From contig OZ252260.1 in NCBI GenBank assembly GCA_965249925.1, positions 4,278,001 to 4,342,000 on the forward strand: 64,000 bases of DNA, in the 5' to 3' direction. The stretch comes from Hoeflea_A sp965249925. GTDB lineage: Bacteria; Pseudomonadota; Alphaproteobacteria; Rhizobiales; Rhizobiaceae. Each line of letters begins with the position of its first letter. Position 1 is the stretch's first letter. Below the pieces are notes generated by a model. The model was not told where the DNA came from. It worked only from the letters and a program-made list of their open reading frames with translations, and searched no databases. A program made the position numbers and the translations under genes. Below are positions 16,155 to 23,268 of the stretch, in pieces.

Positions 16155-16940
16155 ATGACGACCAGGGTAATTGTCTGGGGCGAAAACGTCCATGAACAAA
16201 CCAGCGACGAAGTGCGCGCCATCTATCCCGACGGCATGCATGGCTGTATCGCTGCCGGGCTCAATGGCGCCGACGGGATCGTCGCCGAGACGGCGACGCT
16301 GCAGGAAGCCGAGCATGGGCTGACCGAGGCGCGGCTTGCCGCCACGGACGTGCTGTTCTGGTGGGGTCATGCGGCGCATGGAGATGTCGAAGACCGAATC
16401 GTCGACCGGGTTGTCGAGCAGGTCTGGCGCGGCATGGGTTTCGTCGCCCTGCATTCCGCCCATTTTTCCAAGGTCTTTATGAGGTTGATGGGATCGCCGT
16501 GCAATCTGACCTGGCGCGAGGCCGGCGAGCGCGAGCGGCTTTGGCTCACCGCACCTGGCCACCCGATTGCCGCCGGCCTTCCTGATTATTTCGAACTTGA
16601 GAACGAGGAAATGTACGGAGAGCCGTTCGGCGTTCCGGAGCCATTGGAAACCGTGTTCGTCAGCTGGTTTCAGGGCGGTGAGGTGTTTCGCTCCGGTCTG
16701 ACCTACCGGCGCGGCACCGGCAACATCTTCTATTTCAGGCCGGGGCACGAAACCTATCCGACCTATCACGACGCCCGTGTTCAACAGGTGCTTGTCAATG
16801 CCGCGAAATGGGCACACGGGGAAAAGCGCACCCGTGATCGCATCGTCGACGCTCCCAACCGGGCCGTCTCCGAGGCCTTGGAACGCATCGAGGAACGTGG
16901 CGCCAAGATCCACCGGGAAGGCGAGGCTGGATTTCGTTAA
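16155..16940 (+). CDS. ThuA-like domain protein (class-I-amidotransferase-like fold)
   Basis: This protein of about 261 residues belongs to the ThuA family: V-I-V-W-G-E-N at the N-terminus, Y-P-D-G-M-H-G, then D-V-L-F-W-W-G-H-A-A-H-G, G-F-V-A-L-H-S-A-H-F-S-K, and a final G-x-G-N-I-F-Y-F-R-P-G-H-E block. ThuA is linked to trehalose and disaccharide use in rhizobia, though its chemistry is uncertain. I chose the ATG at 16155 because the conserved M-T-T-R-V-I-V-W-G-E starts there. It is followed by a Gfo/Idh/MocA oxidoreductase 36 bp later, the usual ThuA/ThuB-type pairing in sugar or inositol-derivative oxidation. Confidence 0.88.
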   Translation: MTTRVIVWGENVHEQTSDEVRAIYPDGMHGCIAAGLNGADGIVAETATLQEAEHGLTEARLAATDVLFWWGHAAHGDVEDRIVDRVVEQVWRGMGFVALHSAHFSKVFMRLMGSPCNLTWREAGERERLWLTAPGHPIAAGLPDYFELENEEMYGEPFGVPEPLETVFVSWFQGGEVFRSGLTYRRGTGNIFYFRPGHETYPTYHDARVQQVLVNAAKWAHGEKRTRDRIVDAPNRAVSEALERIEERGAKIHREGEAGFR

Positions 16941-16976
16941 ACCAGCCCCCGTGCGAGCCATTTGTGAGGAGGGCCC

Positions 16977-18056
16977 ATGGCGTCACACGATCTCAGGCAT
17001 CTTATCCTGGGCACGGGCAAAATGGCGTCTCAGCACGCCAAATCCTTTGCCGGCATCGAGGGAATCGAGACGGTCGCCGCCGTCGACACCGACGCGGATC
17101 GCCTGCGGGCTTTTTGTGACCGGCATGCCATTGCAAAGCGCTTCGACACACTGGAAGCGGCACTGGATTGGAACGGCTTCGACAGCGTTTCCAACGTAAC
17201 GCCGGATCGCGTGCATCACCCGACCACCATGCCGCTGCTCGCGGCTGGCAAGCACGTGCTTTGTGAAAAACCGCTTGCCGACACTTTTCCCGACGCCTCG
17301 GCGATGGCCGACGGCGCGCGTCGCGCCGACGTCGTCAACATGGTCAATCTGAGCTACCGGGGCCTTGCCAGCATCCAGGAAGCACGCCGGCTGATCATCG
17401 CAGGCGCCATCGGCACAGTCCGGCACTTCGAAGCCTCCTATCTGCAAAGCTGGCTGGTTCAGCCGCTGTGGGGCGAGTGGCGCGAGGCGCCGACCTGGTT
17501 GTGGCGCCTGTCGACGGCACACGGCTCCAGTGGCGTTCTCGGAGATCTCGGTATCCATATTCTCGACCTTGCCACCTTTGTGGTCGGCAGCGATGCCGAT
17601 AGCGTTTCGTGCCGGCTGAAGACATTCCCGAAAGCGCCCGATGACCGGATCGGCCCGTATGTTCTGGATGCCAATGACAGTTTCACGATGCAGCTGGAAC
17701 TGGACAACGCCGCACTCGGTGTCGTGCACGCCACACGATTTGCCTCGGGCCATATCAATGACCTGCGGATGCGGGCCTGGGGCGACAAGGGCGGCTTGGA
17801 GGTCGGCCTGGAAGGCGACGTTGAGCGCCTGCGCCTGTGCGCGGGCGATAACTTGCAAAATCCGGTTTGGCGTGACGTTGCCTTTGCAGCGGTGCCGACC
17901 ATCTATGAGACGTTCGCCGGCGCCATGAAAGGCCGCACTGCGCCCGACCCGGATTTTCATCGCGGTGCAGCACTTCAGGAAATTCTCGACCTGGCCGGCC
18001 ACTCCGCGGTGGAAGACGGCCGCATCCGCCGCCGGCGCAGCGGGACCGTTGGCTAG
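16977..18056 (+). CDS. Gfo/Idh/MocA-family oxidoreductase
   Basis: This 359-residue NAD(P)-dependent sugar oxidoreductase has an N-terminal Rossmann motif (L-G-T-G-K-M-A-S-Q-H-A), the family signature L-C-E-K-P-L-A (about residue 93) and a C-terminal substrate domain containing G-D-L-G-I-H-I-L-D-L. The ATG follows GGAGGGCCC. It pairs with the ThuA-like gene and probably oxidises a sugar or cyclitol. The last sense codon is followed by TAG at 18054-18056, which lies inside the left end of the MITE-like inverted repeat that starts at 18053. The native C-terminus may therefore have been altered by the insertion; the length is otherwise normal. Confidence 0.88.
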   Translation: MASHDLRHLILGTGKMASQHAKSFAGIEGIETVAAVDTDADRLRAFCDRHAIAKRFDTLEAALDWNGFDSVSNVTPDRVHHPTTMPLLAAGKHVLCEKPLADTFPDASAMADGARRADVVNMVNLSYRGLASIQEARRLIIAGAIGTVRHFEASYLQSWLVQPLWGEWREAPTWLWRLSTAHGSSGVLGDLGIHILDLATFVVGSDADSVSCRLKTFPKAPDDRIGPYVLDANDSFTMQLELDNAALGVVHATRFASGHINDLRMRAWGDKGGLEVGLEGDVERLRLCAGDNLQNPVWRDVAFAAVPTIYETFAGAMKGRTAPDPDFHRGAALQEILDLAGHSAVEDGRIRRRRSGTVG

Positions 18057-18086
18057 AGCAAGTTGCGGCCAGAATGAATCATTTGA
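18053..18086 (+). repeat. Left terminal inverted repeat of the MITE-like element
   Basis: These 34 bases start CTAGAGCAAGTTGCGGCC and pair with 18325-18358 at 33 of 34 positions. The TAG of the first four bases is the stop codon of the Gfo/Idh/MocA gene. Confidence 0.85.
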
Positions 18087-18324
18087 TGGCGGAAAATCGG
18101 TCCACTCGGTTAGGCGCGTCGCGCAGCGCGATGTGGGGCATCGGGCAAGCGGCGCAACGCAGCCGATGGGCCGATTTCCCGCCACCCTGGAGAGGTCTAT
18201 CGTGTTGAAAACATACGGTGAATGGGCCGGGCGATTTTGCCCCCTGGCGTCGTTGGCTCGCACTTGTGGTGGGGAGGCACCACGGCGCGCAACCCGCCTA
18301 GCCAGCGACCAAAATCGCCGCGGT

Positions 18325-18358
18325 CAAATGCTTCATTCTGGCCGCAACTTGCTCTAGA
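18325..18358 (-). repeat. Right terminal inverted repeat of the MITE-like element
   Basis: Reverse complement of the left repeat with one mismatch (AATCATT on the left versus AAGCATT here). It ends in CTAG, followed by AT-rich bases before DUF3307. Confidence 0.85.
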
Positions 18359-18474
18359 TTAACGTCCGGCCTGCGCCAAACGGCTCCGTCGGATTTCGTT
18401 TGACCGACAAGACGCGAACCTACATGCTGGCCGGCGAAACGTAACCGACCTGGGGAAGGGTGTTATTGAAGGCC

Positions 18475-18858
18475 ATGGATTATGTGTTGCTTTGGGCTTT
18501 GGTCGGCCTGCAGATCAAACACTTCGTGGCAGACTACACGTTGCAATGGCCGGCAATGATTGCCGGAAAATGTCACCTCAATCGTTCCGGCGGCTATATC
18601 CATGCCGGAATCCACGTGATCCTGTCGCTGCCGGTGCTTCTGCTATGCGGTCTGTCTTATGCACTCATCGGCTTTTTGATGATTTTCGAGTTCGTGGTCC
18701 ATTACGCCACCGACTATTCCAAGGGCCGTTATGACATGGCCCACAGGTTGGAGGTTCACACCCGGCATTTCTGGGTGCTGCACGGCGCCGATCAGCTGGT
18801 GCACCAGCTGACTTACGCGGTCATGATCGCGGTGATTATGGCGGCCAAAAACGTCTGA
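18475..18858 (+). CDS. DUF3307 membrane protein
   Basis: This protein of about 127 residues has roughly four hydrophobic segments and matches the DUF3307 family: K-H-F-V-A-D-Y-x-L-Q-W near the N-terminus, Y-I-H-A-G-I-H-V-I in the second helix, F-V-V-H-Y-x-x-D-Y-x-K-G, and W-V-L-H-G-A-D-Q-L-V-H-Q-L-T-Y. The conserved His/Asp pairs within membrane helices are typical, and the function is unknown. The start is uncertain: GTG at 18460 and TTG at 18466 follow a GGGGAAGGG site, while the ATG at 18475 fits the family N-terminus. It is convergent with the cNMP-binding gene, 4 bp apart. Confidence 0.8.
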   Translation: MDYVLLWALVGLQIKHFVADYTLQWPAMIAGKCHLNRSGGYIHAGIHVILSLPVLLLCGLSYALIGFLMIFEFVVHYATDYSKGRYDMAHRLEVHTRHFWVLHGADQLVHQLTYAVMIAVIMAAKNV

Positions 18859-18862
18859 CGGT

Positions 18863-19321
18863 TCAGGCTCTCTTCTGCTCCAGAACGTTGGCAAGCTCGG
18901 ACGTGGTCCTGGCCAGACGCCGCGCCAGTTCCCGGATGACTTCGACCGCGACATCCGGAAACTCACCGATCAGTTCCATCAGGTTTTCGCGTTTCAGCTC
19001 CAGCACCGTCAGTTGGCCTTTGGCCCGCACGGCCGCGGTTCGGGGGACATCGCAAAATGCCGAAATCTCCCCAAACAATGTATTGGAACCAAGGGTCGCG
19101 ACGACGACCTGCTCGCCGCCGCTTTCCGACAGAATATCAGCCTCGCCGCCGACGATCAGGTAGGCGGAGGTGCCGTTCGTACCCTGGTCGAAGACCATTT
19201 CGCCGTCGTCGAAAACCAGTTGCGATGCTGTATAGGCGATCAGCTTCAGCTTTGTCGGATCGACGCTCTCGAACAGCGGAACCCGGCGCAGCATGGCCAC
19301 ATCATCTTTCAGCGTACTCAT
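18863..19321 (-). CDS. Cyclic-nucleotide-binding domain protein (stand-alone)
   Basis: This 152-residue protein is essentially one cNMP-binding domain. An N-terminal helix leads into P-L-F-E-S-V-D-P, then the beta-roll, with the phosphate-binding cassette F-G-E-I-S-A-F-C-D-V-P-R-T-A-A (about residues 85-99) in which the key Glu and Arg are present. There is no DNA-binding domain, so it is not a CRP/FNR transcription factor; a short C-terminal helix (L-A-R-R-L-A-R-T-T-S-E-L) may mediate oligomerisation. The ATG follows CAGGAGA. It lies 29 bp downstream of the unusual ABC exporter, same strand, and probably regulates or docks onto it. Confidence 0.88.
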   Translation of the reverse strand: MSTLKDDVAMLRRVPLFESVDPTKLKLIAYTASQLVFDDGEMVFDQGTNGTSAYLIVGGEADILSESGGEQVVVATLGSNTLFGEISAFCDVPRTAAVRAKGQLTVLELKRENLMELIGEFPDVAVEVIRELARRLARTTSELANVLEQKRA

Positions 19322-19350
19322 CAATTGTCTCCTGCTTCCCCATGCTGCCG

Positions 19351-22137
19351 CTAACCGGCATCCGTTTCAAGCCGCGCCCCGATTTTGTCCGGCGGCCCTT
19401 CCGCCGTGATCCGTCCGTTGGCCATGAGGATGACACGGTCGAACATGCTCAGATCCTTGGTGTCGAGCGGCACGCAAACCACACCCATGTCCCGGCTGTC
19501 GCCATCCTTGCCATACGCAATAACCGCTTCGACGATCGGGATCCTCTCTTCCGGATCAAGCGCCGACAGCGCCCGGTTGAGGATCACGATATCCGGCTGC
19601 TTCAGCAGCGCCCGAGCCAGTTTGAGCTTCTGCGCCTGATGGTTCGTCAAGTTGCGGCCGCCGGTTCCGACATCGTAGGACAGGCCGATATGGAACAGCG
19701 CGTCCGAGACGCCGCTTGCTTCCAGCTGTGTCTTGATGGCCTTGAGCACACGCTCCCGCGCCCCGATACGCCGCGCGTCGATCCGCCCGAACAGGATGTT
19801 GTCGAGCAGCGACAGCGACGGGTTGAAGCGGTCCGGATCGTGAAACGCCACAGTGCTTTCACCCGATTTTTCGATAGCGGCGCGCACCTTGCGCCGGATG
19901 TCGAGCAGCCGGTCTTCCAGTTCCCGATCCAGCACACCGAAACGCGTCTCCGCCTCGCAGTAATCGAGCGCGAGCCCCAACATTGCCTTGACATCCTTGC
20001 GGCCGACATCCTCGGCATCCTTGCCCGACAGTTTTTCGATCGCCTCGCGCATCACGGCGAGGCGCTCGGGAGACGGCCCGCCGGACCGCTGCAGCAGCAT
20101 GCTGTCTTCGGCAAGATCGCCGAACAGTTCGACATTGTTGCGGGCGATCTCGAGGCCCATATGGAACAGCGGCGGGATCAGACCTGCCTCCTTCAGGATA
20201 TCGCGCACCATTTTGTTCGCCGGCAGGCTTTCGATCTCGAAAGATGGATCCGTCGGTGTCCCGAAGATGATGTTCTCGCCGATCGTCAGCTGCTTGTTGT
20301 AGGCGTCCGGATCGAAGAACTCGACGGCGCTGATGATCTGCTTGTTTGTCTGGTCGCCGGCGAAACGGCGCCGCGCTTCCATGACGCTGGCCTTGAGTTC
20401 TTCATGGCCGTCGCTGTCGATCTTGCGTAACAGGCCGTACTCAAGCACGTCTTCATAGAGCCCGACACAGCGCATCACATGCATGACTCGGGTCGCCAGT
20501 TCACCCTCGGGCCACGACTCGGGCGGCTCGATGGTCCCGGGTTCGTCTTCCAGATTGGCGGCGGCTTTTGCCAGGTCGGTTTCGAACTTCTGGTAGTCGG
20601 AGGCTGTCGTCGAGCCTAGCAGGACGGGTCCTGGTTCGCCATCGTAGGGCAGGGTTTCCGCCAGCGCCGATTTGATCGAGCCGCCGGCAAAAAAGGTGCC
20701 GCTGTCGGCATAGCCAATGCGCCTGCCGGTTTGTTCTTCAGGCAGTGACTCCAGGTCTTTGTCGTCCAGCGTGATGTTGCCGCTGGCGGCGCGCAGCAAC
20801 CGGCCGATGGCTGCCACCAGTTGCTCGGCTCCGGAGTCGGAGCCGCCGACGATCGCCACAGTCTCGTGGCGCGATATGGAACCGGTGAAGTCCTGGACCA
20901 CCGGCTGATCGGAGGCGTCGAGGACACCAAGCCCGTGTATGGCGTAGCCTGTCTGGATCGGAGCGGGCGCCATATCGCTCACCAATTGCCGTTCGGCTTC
21001 AGTGATTTTGGTGTTGGCGAAATCCTCGATCGCCTGTTCGTAGCGGATCTGGTTCAACAGCCGCTGCTGATCCCAGTCGATGATCCCCTTGATTGGCGCC
21101 GGCAGATCCTTGTAGGCGGCGATCGAGGCGACCAGCGCACCGATATCCATGCGGCCGGTAATCACCAGATAGCCGCCGATCAGATAGAACAGGAATGCCA
21201 GCAGCTGGATCAGGAAGTTGTTGAGGAACTTGACCTGGAACTTGCGCTGGTAAAGCTCGAAACGGATGATCAGGATCTTGCGCAGCATGTTCCAGATGTT
21301 CGACCGCGCCCGGTAGGTCGTTCCATGCAGGTGCACGTCGTCCATGCCCTGCACGTATTCGCCGATGCGCCCGGAAAGCCGCCGGGCCGCCTGCTGCCTG
21401 GCCCGCCCCAGGACCAGCAGCCGGCGTCGCAGCCGCGGAATGATCCACGCCTGGAACAGCACGATGGCGAGCGTGATGATCCCGAACATGATGCTCTGCA
21501 GGAACAGGAACAGCAATCCGGTGATCGCTTGCGCGCCGAGGAAAACCGGGATGGAAAAGGCATCGCCGAAGAACTCGCCGAGCGGCTCCACCTCGTCTTT
21601 GATGGCGCTCGTCACTTCCGCGGGTTTGACCTGGCGCACCTTGGCCATCGGATACCGCAGCACCCGGTCGAACAGCTCGTAGCGCAGGCGGCGCAGCAAT
21701 TGCTCGCCCAGCTTGCCCTTGTAGGTGTTGATATAGAGCTTGAACCAGCCGTTCAGCGCGACCATCACCAAAAAACCGACGCACAGTGCCACCAGCATCT
21801 GTGTTCGTTCCAGCTGGAAACCGCCGAACAGACTGATCGACTGCCCGAATAGGAAATCCCCAAACGGCAGATTGAACGACAGGAATGGCTGGGTGGCGTC
21901 CGGCGTTTCGAAACCGACACCTTGAATCGGTCCATTCACCACCAGTTTCGGCAGTTGCAGCATCATGAAGTAGACCGGCATGGAAATCACCACGATGATG
22001 AAAATCCAGACCTGCTGTCTGCGTGAATGCTTCCAGATATAGGGAAGTAGTTTTCGCTCCAAGTCGTCTCTCAATGCCTTTAGCAGTCTTTGCCGGTAAG
22101 TAGTGCCGGCGGCAACGAACCGCTTTGTTTGCCGCAA
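19351..22137 (-). CDS. Atypical ABC exporter with degenerate, module-duplicated nucleotide-binding region
   Basis: This 928-residue protein has an N-terminal ABC-exporter membrane domain (about 40-380, around six helices). The NBD-like region starts near 400. Its Walker A is V-G-G-S-D-S-G-A-E-Q-L, lacking the Lys and Thr/Ser. The signature is L-T-N-H-Q-A-Q-K-L instead of LSGGQ, and Walker B is I-V-I-L-N-R-A-L rather than ending D-E. Between Walker A and signature lie about 300 extra residues containing repeated elements: F-F-D-P-D-A-Y-N...G-E-N-I-I-F-G and F-H-D-P-D-R-F-N...L-D-N-I-L-F-G, each followed by a L-F-H-(M/I)-G-L segment. It may use ATP poorly or not at all. The start codon is TTG and uncertain. 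It is paired with a cNMP-binding protein. Confidence 0.8.
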   Translation of the reverse strand: MRQTKRFVAAGTTYRQRLLKALRDDLERKLLPYIWKHSRRQQVWIFIIVVISMPVYFMMLQLPKLVVNGPIQGVGFETPDATQPFLSFNLPFGDFLFGQSISLFGGFQLERTQMLVALCVGFLVMVALNGWFKLYINTYKGKLGEQLLRRLRYELFDRVLRYPMAKVRQVKPAEVTSAIKDEVEPLGEFFGDAFSIPVFLGAQAITGLLFLFLQSIMFGIITLAIVLFQAWIIPRLRRRLLVLGRARQQAARRLSGRIGEYVQGMDDVHLHGTTYRARSNIWNMLRKILIIRFELYQRKFQVKFLNNFLIQLLAFLFYLIGGYLVITGRMDIGALVASIAAYKDLPAPIKGIIDWDQQRLLNQIRYEQAIEDFANTKITEAERQLVSDMAPAPIQTGYAIHGLGVLDASDQPVVQDFTGSISRHETVAIVGGSDSGAEQLVAAIGRLLRAASGNITLDDKDLESLPEEQTGRRIGYADSGTFFAGGSIKSALAETLPYDGEPGPVLLGSTTASDYQKFETDLAKAAANLEDEPGTIEPPESWPEGELATRVMHVMRCVGLYEDVLEYGLLRKIDSDGHEELKASVMEARRRFAGDQTNKQIISAVEFFDPDAYNKQLTIGENIIFGTPTDPSFEIESLPANKMVRDILKEAGLIPPLFHMGLEIARNNVELFGDLAEDSMLLQRSGGPSPERLAVMREAIEKLSGKDAEDVGRKDVKAMLGLALDYCEAETRFGVLDRELEDRLLDIRRKVRAAIEKSGESTVAFHDPDRFNPSLSLLDNILFGRIDARRIGARERVLKAIKTQLEASGVSDALFHIGLSYDVGTGGRNLTNHQAQKLKLARALLKQPDIVILNRALSALDPEERIPIVEAVIAYGKDGDSRDMGVVCVPLDTKDLSMFDRVILMANGRITAEGPPDKIGARLETDAG

Positions 22138-22359
22138 GAACCTTCAACGAAGGCCGGGTCCTGTCAAGCCCGCTGTTAACCGCTGTTACCCGGATAACTG
22201 CGAAACGCCCGCCACGTGCGGCCGGTTGTGGAAATGACGGCAGGTCGTGCTACTTGTCCAGAAGGGCATCGAAAGCGGCCGCGGTTGCGGCAATCGCAGT
22301 CGACCGTTGGCCGAGGCTGCCGCCAACGCATTTACACACGCAGGATAAGGGAGCAGACC

Positions 22360-23265
22360 ATGAACGACCTGACGCCCATCCGCCGCAAGACGGCGAAGGA
22401 TTTCCCGCAGGAATTGCTCGATCTTTATGATTTTTATGCCCACGGCAGGATTACCAAGCGCGAGTTTTTCGACGGTGCCGCGAAATTCGCGGTCGCCGGG
22501 GTGACAGCTGCCATGCTGCTGCAGCAACTGTCGCCGAACTACGCGCTGGCCCAGCAGGTTGCGCCGGACGATCCGGAGCTCTCCACCAGCCGGATCACCT
22601 ATCCGTCGCCGAACGGTCACGGCGAGGTCAACGCCTATCTGGTACGCCCGGCCGGTGTCACGACAAAGCTGCCGGCGGTTCTGGTCATCCACGAGAACCG
22701 CGGCCTCAACCCGTACATCGAAGATGTCACGCGGCGTCTCGGCAAAGCCGGCTTCATGGCCATGGCGCCCGATGGGCTGACCTCGGTCGGCGGCTATCCG
22801 GGCAATGATGACGAGGGCCGCGAGCTACAGCGAACGGTCGATCGCGAGAAGCTGATGAATGATTTCTTCGCCGGCTTTGAATATCTGCTGGGCCGTGAGG
22901 ATTGCACCGGCAAGGTGGGCGCCGTCGGCTTCTGCTATGGCGGCGGCGTGGTCAATGCGCTGGCCGTGGCCTATCCGGAATTGGCGGCCGGCGTGCCTTT
23001 CTACGGTCGCCAGCCGGATCCGGCCGATGTCGCCGCCATTCAGGCGCCGATGCTGATCCAGAACGCCGGCCTCGATGACCGTATCAATGCCGGCTGGCCG
23101 GCCTATGAGGAAGCGCTGAAGGCCAACGGCAAGACCTATGAGGCCCATATGTACCCCGACGTCAATCACGGCTTCCACAATGACACCACGCCGCGCTACG
23201 ACGAAGCGGCGGCCCGGCTGGCCGAGGACCGCACCATCGCGTTCTTCAAGAAATACCTGATGTAG
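22360..23265 (+). CDS. Dienelactone hydrolase family protein, probably Tat- or membrane-exported
   Basis: This 301-residue protein has an N-terminal segment R-I-T-K-R-E-F-F-D-G-A-A-K-F-A-V-A-G-V (about 28-46) that resembles a Tat-type or YghX-like leader, followed by a hydrophobic stretch ending A-L-A-Q-Q. The alpha/beta-hydrolase core has V-I-H-E-N-R-G-L-N, the nucleophile elbow G-F-C-Y-G-G (Cys, as in dienelactone hydrolases) and the catalytic His in V-N-H-G-F-H-N. The ATG follows AAGGGAG; a longer frame adds a basic low-complexity peptide. It is convergent with the FAD/GcvT gene (3 bp apart). Hydrolysis of an enol-lactone or related ester is likely; the true substrate is unknown. Confidence 0.87.
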   Translation: MNDLTPIRRKTAKDFPQELLDLYDFYAHGRITKREFFDGAAKFAVAGVTAAMLLQQLSPNYALAQQVAPDDPELSTSRITYPSPNGHGEVNAYLVRPAGVTTKLPAVLVIHENRGLNPYIEDVTRRLGKAGFMAMAPDGLTSVGGYPGNDDEGRELQRTVDREKLMNDFFAGFEYLLGREDCTGKVGAVGFCYGGGVVNALAVAYPELAAGVPFYGRQPDPADVAAIQAPMLIQNAGLDDRINAGWPAYEEALKANGKTYEAHMYPDVNHGFHNDTTPRYDEAAARLAEDRTIAFFKKYLM

Positions 23266-23268
23266 AGG

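Larger units (their letters stand above)
18053..18358. mobile_element. MITE-like non-autonomous element with 34-bp terminal inverted repeats
   Basis: This 306-bp non-coding block is bounded by CTAG on both ends. Its first 34 bases (18053-18086) and the reverse complement of its last 34 (18325-18358) agree at 33 positions. Inside, each half contains a further inverted pair built on a G-G-C-G-(A/G)-A-A-A-T-C-G-type core: about 18088-18103 with about 18170-18185 on the left, and about 18230-18250 with about 18310-18324 on the right. The transcript or single strand could fold into a large multi-arm structure. No transposase frame is present. Size, terminal repeats and lack of coding sequence fit a miniature inverted-repeat transposable element. 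A structured regulatory RNA repeat is the alternative. Confidence 0.7.

Noticed and set aside
16983..18263. 426-codon minus-strand frame over the Gfo/Idh/MocA gene and MITE-like element
   Set aside because: The sense strand encodes a full Gfo/Idh/MocA protein; the reverse frame has no recognisable domain and runs into a non-coding repeat.
18053..18358. Autonomous insertion sequence
   Set aside because: There is no transposase frame; the element is only 306 bp, so at most it is a non-autonomous derivative.
19057..21852. Plus-strand frames opposite the ABC exporter
   Set aside because: No motifs and unusual composition; the exporter frame shows clear transmembrane and NBD-like patterns.
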